Part shown: in pieces, positions 15,813-23,829 of the stretch
Layout of the letters: the number at the start of each line of letters is the position of its first letter
How positions within the stretch are numbered: position 1 is the stretch's first letter
NCBI GenBank assembly: GCA_964383665.1
Contig: CAYLHO010000001.1
Coordinates: 186,001-250,000, forward strand
Length of the DNA: 64,000 nt
Direction of reading: 5' to 3'
Origin: UMGS687 sp964383665
GTDB lineage: Bacteria; Bacillota; Clostridia; Christensenellales; UBA1242
Translations under genes and position numbers: made by a program
The notes under the pieces: model-generated
Seen by the model: only the letters and a program-made list of their open reading frames with translations
Database searches by the model: none
What the model was told of the DNA's origin: nothing

Positions 15813-17505
15813 TTTTCATTTTAAATTTTCTGTTGTTTTCAAGGGTTTCTTTTGTAATTTCAAGCTTCTTTTCGTCAACGCTTCCATAAGTTAAAAGCGC
15901 AATTTGATAAGTAATTTCGTCGCTAGAAAGATTTTTAATTGACGTTTGGGTTCTTTCGCCGTCGCTTGACTTTGAAACGAAGAAATAGGAATCGCCCATG
16001 GACGCAACTTGCGGCAAATGGGAAATGCAAAGAACTTGATAGCTCCTTGAAAGTTTGGCAATTTTTTCGGCAACTTGTGTTGCAACTTTTCCGCTTATTC
16101 CCGAATCAATTTCATCAAAAATTAAAGTTGCAGGGCCGTTTATGTTTGCAATTATTGTTTTGAAAGCAAGCATAAAGCGGTTCATCTCGCCCCCAGAAAT
16201 TGTTTTTGCAAGAGGTTTAAGTTCCTCGCCAAAATTTGCGCTGAACAAAAATTCAACATCTTCAAGGCAGTTCATGGAATATGTTTCAATTTCGTAAAGT
16301 GAGTTTGCAAGAGGGAAAAAGTTAACTTTGAATTGCGCTTTCAAAATTCCAAGTTCGGCAAGCGCCGCCGTAAGTTTTTGTTCAATTTCGTTTGCGTGAG
16401 CGCGGCGAATTTGCCCCAACTCGTTAAATTTTAAAGTTGCTTTTTCAATAAGATTTTTCTTCTCGCTGTTAAGCGAACTTAAAATCTCTTTCGAGTTCTT
16501 AAGCATTTCAAGCTCGGACGATGCATGTTCATAAAACTTGTTAATTTCGTTAAGGCTTCCGCCATATTTTCGTTTAAGCGAATCAATAACGTCGCGTCGT
16601 TCAATCATTTGATTAAGTTCGTTTTCGTTGAAATCGTATTCGCTTGAAAGCGAAAAAACTTCTTCTCCAAGCTCCTCAAGATTGATTATATTTTCATCAA
16701 GTTTTTGGGCAAGGTCACAAAGTTTATCGTCATATTTTTCAACGCAGCGAAGCGAATTTAAGCATTTTTTAAGAATTTCAAGCGCTCCGTTTTCTTCAAT
16801 AAGCATGCTTGAGGAAGTTGAAATTGATTCCATAATCTTTTCCGAATTTGAAAGTTTCTTAAGTTTTTCTTCCAAAATTATGTCTTCATTTTCAACAAGG
16901 TTTGCATTCTCAATTTCGTTAACTTGGAAAGAGAGAAGGTCAATTTGGCGTTCGCGGCTTGCTTCGTCTCCGCCAAGTTTTTTAATTTTTGACGAAATTT
17001 CGTTAAGAGAAACAAGCATATTTTCAATTTCATTTTTAACTTTTTCTTCGTCTTTTGGCTTGTATAAATCGAGAATTTCAAGGTGATTCTTTTGTTTTAA
17101 AAGCGAAATACTTTCGTTTTGGCCGTAGGAATCAACAAGAGCTTCGCCAACCTGTTTAAGCATTGAAACAGTTACAATTTCGCCGTTGATTCGTGATTCA
17201 CCTTTTCCATTTTGGGAGAATGATCTTGAAAGAAGAACCTCGTTTGATTGTTCAATCCCAAAACTTTCAAGAACAGAATTAACATGAGTTGAAATGTTTG
17301 AGAATAAGGCAGAAACAACCATTGTTTCCTCGCCTGCGCGAATTAAAGTTTTATCGGCTTTGCTTCCAAGCGCAAAGTTGAGAGAATCGATTATTATGCT
17401 TTTTCCAGCGCCAGTTTCACCAAGAATAACATTAAAACCGCTGTGAAAATCAATTTCAAGCGATTTAATTAATGCAACATTTTTGATTTTAAGTTTCTCA
17501 AGCAT
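15808..17505 (-). CDS. recN: DNA repair protein RecN
   Basis: 565 aa SMC-like ATPase of double-strand break repair. Walker A GETGAGKS (30-37), coiled coils about 150-385, signature KTISGGEMNRFMLA and Walker B ATLIFDEIDSGISG in the C-terminal half, then CISHLPQVA. Near-normal length. Starts shortly after the MurF-like gene (22 bp gap), so probably an operon. Confidence 0.95.
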   Translation of the reverse strand: MLEKLKIKNVALIKSLEIDFHSGFNVILGETGAGKSIIIDSLNFALGSKADKTLIRAGEETMVVSALFSNISTHVNSVLESFGIEQSNEVLLSRSFSQNGKGESRINGEIVTVSMLKQVGEALVDSYGQNESISLLKQKNHLEILDLYKPKDEEKVKNEIENMLVSLNEISSKIKKLGGDEASRERQIDLLSFQVNEIENANLVENEDIILEEKLKKLSNSEKIMESISTSSSMLIEENGALEILKKCLNSLRCVEKYDDKLCDLAQKLDENIINLEELGEEVFSLSSEYDFNENELNQMIERRDVIDSLKRKYGGSLNEINKFYEHASSELEMLKNSKEILSSLNSEKKNLIEKATLKFNELGQIRRAHANEIEQKLTAALAELGILKAQFKVNFFPLANSLYEIETYSMNCLEDVEFLFSANFGEELKPLAKTISGGEMNRFMLAFKTIIANINGPATLIFDEIDSGISGKVATQVAEKIAKLSRSYQVLCISHLPQVASMGDSYFFVSKSSDGERTQTSIKNLSSDEITYQIALLTYGSVDEKKLEITKETLENNRKFKMKI

Positions 17506-17528
17506 TTTCTTCTTTGGTCCTTTAATTT

Positions 17529-19166
17529 TTAAATATAATTATCTGGAAGATCGTTTTCAAAGAGGACAACGTCTCCTTTTTTTGCCCTTTCTTTCAGCAT
17601 GATTCTTGCCTCAATCAAAGTTTGGGCAATAAGGATATTTTCCTCGTTAAACCCCTCCGAAACAAGCCCCTCGAAAATTGCGTCTTTGTTTGTTTTGTTA
17701 ACAATTATAACGCAGTCGGCATGCTTTGCAAGGTTCTTTCCAAAGTTAACGTTTTCCTCTTTCTCTTTTGAGCCAAGTTCAACAAGCCCTGGGGTTATAA
17801 CAAACTTTTTCCCGCCCTCAAACAAATCTAAAACCTTAAGCGCACAAAGCGAGCCTTCAACATTTGAATTATAGGCGTCATCTAAAATTGAAATCCCGTT
17901 TTCTTTTTTAAGTTCAAGTCGGTGGTTAACTGGTTTAAGTTTTGAAATTCCAATTCGTATTTGTTCAAGCGAAAGCCCAAGATTATATGCAAGCGCTGCA
18001 CTCATTAAAATGTTTTCAAGGTTGTGCTCGCCAAGCAGTTTTGTTTTGCATTCAACTTCGCCTCCGTCGATTATAAGAGTGAAAGCAATTCCACTGCTTG
18101 AAAATTTGACATTTTTGGCGGAAGCAAAAGCCAAATTGTTTTCGGTTGAGGTGAAGCACTTTTTGATTTTGCACTTCTCGAAAAGTTCCATGCATTTTTC
18201 GTTGTTTCCGTTAAAAACAGCAAAACCGTCTTCTGGGAGCGATTGGATTAATTCATTTTTGGTTTTTGAAATGTTTTCAAGAGTTTCAAAGGTTGCAAGA
18301 TGTTGGCTTCCAACAGAAGTTAAAATTCCATATTGTGGTTTAACAATATCGCAAAGATATTTAATGTCGCCAACTTGTTTAGCCCCCATTTCAACAATTA
18401 AAACATCGTTGTTTGGCTTGAGATAGTCCAAAACAACTTTTGTTATTCCCATTGGTGTGTTGAAACTGTGTGGGGAAATGCAAACACTGTAATTTTGCGA
18501 AAGAATTGTGTTTAAAATATATTTCGTGCTTGTTTTTCCATAACTTCCTGTTATTCCAATTTTTATCAAATTTGGCATTTTTTTAAGCTTTCTTTTTGTC
18601 CATTTAACGTATCTTAAGCTGTTTAAATTTTCGAACGGAACAAGAATTCCATGGGCAATTGGAACGGTTATTGGAAGCAAAAGCGGCGTTATTGCAATGC
18701 TTGAAAAACGAACAAAAGGAATGAATTCCGTTGTAACATAAATAAGGCAGAAAGTTATTCCAGCCATTAAAAGCCCAAGAACAATGCAAAGACGCGTCAT
18801 GCGATATGTTTGAACAAGAGGCGTTTTTTGAGGAACATGATACATGTTAACTATGAAAACAATTGTGAAAGTGAAATAGAAAATCAAACCAAAATAGGCA
18901 AAATAACTTTGGTCGTTTATGTATGAATCAAAAAGCGCAACCGTAACAAGCATTGCCGCAAGGCTCATAATTGAAAGAAGTGCAATTCTTGCAACATACT
19001 TTGCATGGGTGTCTTTAAGCCAAACCTTGTAGCCTTGAATTTTGTAACCGGAAAGTTGCAAAACATGCAAAAATTTGTATCCGCAAAAACAAAGCATAAC
19101 TCCGTTAATAACTGAAAGCGCAATTGCAACATACAAATTTGGGTTTGAAGGATCGAAAAATGGCAT
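17529..19166 (-). CDS. Membrane-anchored Mur ligase (MurF-like)
   Basis: 545 aa. Residues 1-180 hold five transmembrane segments (about 12-35, 61-80, 86-107, 125-145, 152-175); the rest is a Mur ligase with ATP site GITGSYGKTST (204-214), central HNLENILMSAALAYNLG and substrate loop KPVNHRLELKKENGISILDDAYNSN. The C-terminal domain matches MurF, which adds D-Ala-D-Ala to UDP-MurNAc-tripeptide. The N-terminal membrane domain replaces the usual soluble uridine-binding domain and would tether the enzyme at the membrane. Confidence 0.8.
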   Translation of the reverse strand: MPFFDPSNPNLYVAIALSVINGVMLCFCGYKFLHVLQLSGYKIQGYKVWLKDTHAKYVARIALLSIMSLAAMLVTVALFDSYINDQSYFAYFGLIFYFTFTIVFIVNMYHVPQKTPLVQTYRMTRLCIVLGLLMAGITFCLIYVTTEFIPFVRFSSIAITPLLLPITVPIAHGILVPFENLNSLRYVKWTKRKLKKMPNLIKIGITGSYGKTSTKYILNTILSQNYSVCISPHSFNTPMGITKVVLDYLKPNNDVLIVEMGAKQVGDIKYLCDIVKPQYGILTSVGSQHLATFETLENISKTKNELIQSLPEDGFAVFNGNNEKCMELFEKCKIKKCFTSTENNLAFASAKNVKFSSSGIAFTLIIDGGEVECKTKLLGEHNLENILMSAALAYNLGLSLEQIRIGISKLKPVNHRLELKKENGISILDDAYNSNVEGSLCALKVLDLFEGGKKFVITPGLVELGSKEKEENVNFGKNLAKHADCVIIVNKTNKDAIFEGLVSEGFNEENILIAQTLIEARIMLKERAKKGDVVLFENDLPDNYI

Positions 19167-19223
19167 ATTTATATTCCTTTTATATTGAGATTATATAACA
19201 AAAAGAGAAAAACACAAAAAAAT

Positions 19224-19973
19224 TTAAGTTGATAATTCCAAAAATGCTAAAATTATTGGCGCAACAAAATTTATGTGGGTTAAGAAAGCAAAATGCCCGG
19301 CTTCTTCAATTAGGAAAATCTTGCTTGAGGGAATTAATTTGCATAATTTCTTTGCCATGTATGGAGGCGTTTCCGCGTCGTTCTTGCCAAATATAATAAG
19401 GGTTTTCGCCTGAATTTTAGGGCAAAAAGGTGCAATGTCTTCTTTAATTATATTATTAAAGGTTTGCTTCATTGTTGGAGAAAGGATTTTGTAGTCGGCT
19501 GAGCCCATTTTGCTCGCTTTCGGGCTTCCAATTCTTTTTAAAAATTTGTAATTAACAACTTTCGCCCTTGTTTTTAACGAAAATTTTGGTTTAATTCCCG
19601 CGCTTGAAAGCAAAACAAGGAAATTTGATTGAAATTTATTGCTTGAAAGACCTTTAATTGCAACCCTCCCGCCAAAAGAATGGGCAAAAATTGCGGAAGC
19701 GAAGCAATCTTTGTCAATTAAGTCCGAAACTTCCTTAATAATTTTGGCGGTTAAGTCAACATAGTCGTCAAGATTCCACGGAATTTTTGGTTCAGCTGAT
19801 TCCCCAAACGGAGGGAAATCAATTAACAAACAGGTTTTTCCTTTTCCAACCAAATTGGCAAGGGGTATCATAAGTTTTGAACTTGCTCCCCAGCCGTGAA
19901 GAAAAACAAACAATTCGTTTCCTTCGCCATAAATTTCATAGGTAACTTCTGTTCCCTTAAATTCAATTTTCAT
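19224..19973 (-). CDS. Alpha/beta hydrolase
   Basis: 249 aa from the ATG at 19973; ten upstream codons overlap the recA terminator and are left out. Oxyanion HGWGAS, nucleophile Ser in FAHSFGGR, acid in IIFGKNDAETP, His in EAGHFAFL. Soluble, substrate unknown. It lacks a Shine-Dalgarno; TAAAAT lies five bases before the ATG. Confidence 0.8.
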   Translation of the reverse strand: MKIEFKGTEVTYEIYGEGNELFVFLHGWGASSKLMIPLANLVGKGKTCLLIDFPPFGESAEPKIPWNLDDYVDLTAKIIKEVSDLIDKDCFASAIFAHSFGGRVAIKGLSSNKFQSNFLVLLSSAGIKPKFSLKTRAKVVNYKFLKRIGSPKASKMGSADYKILSPTMKQTFNNIIKEDIAPFCPKIQAKTLIIFGKNDAETPPYMAKKLCKLIPSSKIFLIEEAGHFAFLTHINFVAPIILAFLELST

Positions 19974-19987
19974 AAACAATTTTATGT

Positions 19988-20018
19988 ATGAAAAAAAGCA
20001 CATTAATGTGCTTTTTCA
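19988..20018 (-). terminator. Terminator of recA
   Basis: AAAAAGCACAT/ATGTGCTTTTT followed by T. Confidence 0.8.
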
Positions 20019-20040
20019 ATTTTTATTTCAGTGCTCTAAA

Positions 20041-20085
20041 ATACTATGCAAAACAAGATATAGTGCTATGCAAGTTGCATACTAC
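20041..20085. promoter_or_regulatory. Cluster of TGCATAGYAC sites at the recA 3' end
   Basis: ATACTATGCA (20041), exact GTGCTATGCA (20063-20072) 22 bp further, and inverted TGCATACTAC (20076-20085) overlapping the recA stop. Two-turn spacing. Confidence 0.45.
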
Positions 20086-21077
20086 TCAATATTGAGGACT
20101 TGTTTGACTTTTTGTTCAATTTCTGCTTCTTTCTCTGGATTGTTAATTAAGAAGGCTTTTGCGCTTTCTCGACCTTGCCCAATTTTGCTTCCGTCATAGG
20201 AATACCATGCGCCAGTTTTTTGAACAATGTCGTTTGCAACAGCTAGATCAATCAAATCGCCTTGCTTTGAAATTCCTTTTCCGAAAACGATTTCAAATTC
20301 GGCTGTTTTAAATGGAGGTGCAAGTTTGTTTTTAACAACTTTAACACGAGTTTTGCTTGCGATAACTTGGTTTGATGAATCCTTAAGCGATTCGATTTTC
20401 CTAACGTCAAGGCGAATGCTTGAATAGAATTTCAACGCCTTTCCTCCAGTTGTTGTTTCTGGGGTTGCGCCAAATCCCATTGTGTTAAGTTTTTCGCGAA
20501 GTTGGTTAATGAAAATTATGCATGTGTTGCTTTTGCTTGTTATTGCTGTTATTTTTCTTAACGCTTGGCTCATAAGTCTTGCTTGAAGCCCCATGTGGGA
20601 ATCGCCCATTTCGCCGTTGATTTCGGCTTTTGGGGTTAACGCAGCAACCGAGTCGATAACAATTATGTCAACTGCTCCGCTTTTAACAAGTGCTTCACAA
20701 ATTTCAAGCGCTTGCTCGCCGTTGTCTGGTTGAGAAACGTAGAGTTCGGAAATGTTAACTCCAAGTTTTTCTGCATAACTTGGGTCGAGAGCGTGCTCGG
20801 CGTCGATGAATGCTGCTGTTCCGCCTTGTTTTTGGCATTCTGCCAAGATGTGGAGTGAAACGGTTGTTTTTCCCGATGATTCTGGACCGTAAATTTCAAT
20901 TATTCTTCCTTTTGGAACACCGCCAATTCCAAGCGCGATGTCAAGCGAAAGGCAACCAGTTGGAATAACGTCAACTTTTTGAATTGGAGCATCGCCAAGT
21001 TTCATGATCGCACCCTTTCCGAATTGCTTTTCAATTTGACTTATTGCCAAATCTAAATTTGTTTTGTTATCTGCCAT
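20082..21077 (-). CDS. recA: Recombinase RecA
   Basis: 331 aa, slightly short because the acidic C-terminal tail is missing. Walker A GPESSGKT (64-71), IIVIDSVAALTPKAEI, INQLREKLNTMGFGATPETTTGG (L2 loop). Strand exchange and SOS coprotease. AGGAG before the ATG. Conserved order pgsA-cinA-recA. No LexA-type box was seen upstream. Confidence 0.98.
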   Translation of the reverse strand: MADNKTNLDLAISQIEKQFGKGAIMKLGDAPIQKVDVIPTGCLSLDIALGIGGVPKGRIIEIYGPESSGKTTVSLHILAECQKQGGTAAFIDAEHALDPSYAEKLGVNISELYVSQPDNGEQALEICEALVKSGAVDIIVIDSVAALTPKAEINGEMGDSHMGLQARLMSQALRKITAITSKSNTCIIFINQLREKLNTMGFGATPETTTGGKALKFYSSIRLDVRKIESLKDSSNQVIASKTRVKVVKNKLAPPFKTAEFEIVFGKGISKQGDLIDLAVANDIVQKTGAWYSYDGSKIGQGRESAKAFLINNPEKEAEIEQKVKQVLNIE

Positions 21078-21122
21078 ATGTTTTCTCCTAAATTTTTCTT
21101 GATTTTATTATAACTCATTTTG

Positions 21123-21827
21123 TTAAAAATCGAAATCATTTTTTCGTAATTTTTTTATTAAATAGAAAAGTGCTGCGTTTGATGCAGTTTCAATAACTTC
21201 TTCGCGAGAACCAGAAAATTTGTTTTTGTAAACGTCAATTCGATTTCTGTTTCCAATTGCAATGTAAACAAGCCCTGCTGTTTCGCTTTGTTTAACGCTT
21301 GTTGCATAGCCTGTTGTTGCAATTGCAATTGATGCCGGAGAGGTTTCTAAAAGCCCTTTTGCCATGTCGTAGGTTGTTTGAACGCTAACGCTTGTTTGAG
21401 AATCGAGCGTTTCCTTTGAAACGCCAAGGCGATTCATTTTTGCCTCGTTTGCATATGTAACAGCCCCCTCAACAATAACGCTGCTTGCCCCAAGATTTTT
21501 CTTAATAAGGCTTGAAACAATTTGCCCGCCCGTTATACTTTCGGCGGTTGCAAGCGTTAATTTATGGAGTTTAAGAAGCTCAAAAACCGTTTCTTCAAGA
21601 GAAATGTCGGTTTCGGCATAAACATATTGCCCAAGTTTTTCAAAAATTAATTGAGTCCAATCGAAAAATGAAAAATTTGTGTCGGCAGCGTTTAGTTTAA
21701 TTGTTGTTAAAAGGTTTTCGCCTTCAATTTCACATTCAACTCCGTCTTGTCTTTCAAAAAGTGAAGAAAGAAGCGATTTAACATCGCTTCTTGAAATTCC
21801 AAAACATTTGAAGATTCCTTCTTTCAT
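21123..21827 (-). CDS. CinA C-terminal protein without MoCF domain
   Basis: 234 aa, whereas full CinA is about 410. It begins exactly at the inter-domain region (KCFGISRSDVKSLL matches the KVFGIGES segment of full CinA), keeps the KH-like middle domain (1-75) and the CinA/PncC amidohydrolase domain with TLATAESITGGQIVSSLI and IAIATTGYA. Expected activity: deamidation of nicotinamide mononucleotide. Start two bases after the pgsA stop, so coupled. Confidence 0.85.
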   Translation of the reverse strand: MKEGIFKCFGISRSDVKSLLSSLFERQDGVECEIEGENLLTTIKLNAADTNFSFFDWTQLIFEKLGQYVYAETDISLEETVFELLKLHKLTLATAESITGGQIVSSLIKKNLGASSVIVEGAVTYANEAKMNRLGVSKETLDSQTSVSVQTTYDMAKGLLETSPASIAIATTGYATSVKQSETAGLVYIAIGNRNRIDVYKNKFSGSREEVIETASNAALFYLIKKLRKNDFDF

Positions 21828-21829
21828 TT

Positions 21830-22453
21830 TTATTTTTGTTCTTCCTCTTTTTCAGTTTTTTCTTCTTTTTTGTCCTTTAAAACTGCTCTGTTTTTAATTA
21901 AGTAGTTCATTCCAGAAATAATTGTTAAAATCGTTGCAAGACCAAGCAAAACCCAGTTAATAATTTCGAAAACAAAAAGTCCTGTTCCTGTTAATGTTGC
22001 GCTTGAATAAAAGAAAGAAAGTAAGAAAAGCGCAGGAAGAGAAATGTCTTGAACAATTGTTTTAATTTTTCCATACCAATCGGCTGCCATAACGAAATTT
22101 TTTGTTGCAGCAACTTGACGGAACGCGCTTATCATAAGCTCGCGGCCAAGAATTATTATTGCAGCAATAACACCATATGGCGCTGGAACTGTTCCGTCGC
22201 AAACAACAAGCAAAAGCGCGGACATTGTTAAAAGTTTGTCGGCAATTGGGTCGAGAAACTTTCCAAGATTTGTAACTAAATTTCTTTTTCTTGCAATTTG
22301 ACCATCAAGCATGTCGGTTAATGCAGCAACGATGAAAATTACAAGTGCAACAATTTTTCCCCAAGAACCAGGAATAAACGATGCAAGATAGAAAAAAATC
22401 ATGAATGGGATTAAGATTATTCTAACTAAACTAATTTTATTTGGTAAATTCAT
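21830..22453 (-). CDS. pgsA: CDP-diacylglycerol-glycerol-3-phosphate phosphatidyltransferase
   Basis: 207 aa integral membrane enzyme of phosphatidylglycerol synthesis. CDP-alcohol signature DMLDGQIARKRN..GKFLDPIADK around residues 47-74; four to five membrane helices; an unusual Lys/Glu-rich tail. GAGGAG before ATG. Confidence 0.93.
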   Translation of the reverse strand: MNLPNKISLVRIILIPFMIFFYLASFIPGSWGKIVALVIFIVAALTDMLDGQIARKRNLVTNLGKFLDPIADKLLTMSALLLVVCDGTVPAPYGVIAAIIILGRELMISAFRQVAATKNFVMAADWYGKIKTIVQDISLPALFLLSFFYSSATLTGTGLFVFEIINWVLLGLATILTIISGMNYLIKNRAVLKDKKEEKTEKEEEQK

Positions 22454-22520
22454 ATAAACTCCTCTTTACAAACTTAATATATCATTTTTTATGATAATTT
22501 CAAAGCATTTTATAACTATC

Positions 22521-23828
22521 TTAAGCAAGTTCGGCAATGAAATAGTAATTTTCAAAGGATATGTATTTAACCGAGTAGAACTTGCCAATTTCAATGTTTT
22601 GCGAACACGGAATTTTAACGCAAAAATCAACGTTAGGGCTCATTTTTTGGCTTCTTGCCTCAAAATAGCCTGTTTCCTCATCGAATGAATCAACAACAAC
22701 TTCTTCAACTTTTCCAATTTGTGATAAGTTTTTTTGGAATGCGATTTCCGCTTGAATTTTTTGAACCTTTTTAAGCCTTCGTTGTTTGATAAATTCAGGA
22801 ACTTGATGTTTCATGTAAAATGCTTTTGTGTTTTCCTCGCGGGAATATGCAAAAAATCCAACATTATCGAGTTGCGCTTCCTTAAGAAAGGAGCAAAGAT
22901 TTTTAAATTGTTTTCTTGTTTCGCCTGGGAAACCAACAATAAATGTTGAGCGGATTGAAATTTCGGAAGGTAAATTGTTAATTTTTTCAATGAGATTTCG
23001 AATTTCGCCCTCGCGGCTTCGGCGATTCATTGCAACAAGAATTTCGTCGTCGATATGTTGAAGTGGAATGTCAACATATTTGCAAATTTTTGGCGATGAT
23101 GAAATAAGTTCAAGAAGTTCGTCGGAAACAAGTTCAGGATATAAATAGTGAAGACGAATCCACTTTAAATCTTTAATTTTAACAAGTTCTTTTAAAAGCT
23201 CAACAATTTTTGGTTTTCCATAAAGATCTGTTCCATATCGAGTTACATCTTGGGCAACAACAATAAGTTCCTTTGCTCCGATTGAAACAAGTTGCTTTGC
23301 GCGCGAAACAACCTCTTCAATTGGGCTTGAAACATAGCGCCCTCTTATTCGTGGAATTGTGCAATAGGCGCAACAGTTGTTGCAACCGTCGGAAATTTTT
23401 AAATATGCAAAATGTTTTGGCGGAATTAAATATTGCTTTTTTTCGTGGTTGAATTTAACTTTTTCGCCATATAATTCAGCAATTATTTCAACAATTTTAT
23501 TGTTATCTTTAACTTCAACAAAGCGGTCAACTTCGGGCAAATATTTCTCAAGTTCTTCCTTAAATCTTTGGCAAAGACACCCTGTTACGATAATTTTTTC
23601 AACTTGCCCCGCTTTTTTTAGGGCTGCCATTTCCAAGATGTTTTCAATCGACTCTTTTCGCGCCGGCAAAATGAAAGCACAAGTGTTAATAATAACAATT
23701 TGAGCGTGTTGGGAATTTGAAAAAGTAAATCCAAAAGAGGAAAGATTATGCATCATTTCCTCAAGGTCAACTCTGTTTTTGTCGCATCCCAAACTTATGA
23801 ATGCAATTTTCTTTTGTTTTAAATCCAT
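22521..23828 (-). CDS. rimO: Ribosomal protein S12 methylthiotransferase RimO
   Basis: 435 aa from the Met just after the ftsK stop (a start four codons earlier overlaps ftsK and sits too close to GGAG). UPF0004 cysteines in LGCDKNRVD, INTCAF and GCLCQR; radical SAM CNNCCAYCTIPRIRG; C-terminal TRAM. LGCDKNRVD and the missing LGCxxN variant of MiaB favour RimO, which adds a methylthio group to Asp of S12. Confidence 0.9.
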   Translation of the reverse strand: MDLKQKKIAFISLGCDKNRVDLEEMMHNLSSFGFTFSNSQHAQIVIINTCAFILPARKESIENILEMAALKKAGQVEKIIVTGCLCQRFKEELEKYLPEVDRFVEVKDNNKIVEIIAELYGEKVKFNHEKKQYLIPPKHFAYLKISDGCNNCCAYCTIPRIRGRYVSSPIEEVVSRAKQLVSIGAKELIVVAQDVTRYGTDLYGKPKIVELLKELVKIKDLKWIRLHYLYPELVSDELLELISSSPKICKYVDIPLQHIDDEILVAMNRRSREGEIRNLIEKINNLPSEISIRSTFIVGFPGETRKQFKNLCSFLKEAQLDNVGFFAYSREENTKAFYMKHQVPEFIKQRRLKKVQKIQAEIAFQKNLSQIGKVEEVVVDSFDEETGYFEARSQKMSPNVDFCVKIPCSQNIEIGKFYSVKYISFENYYFIAELA

Positions 23829-23829
23829 G

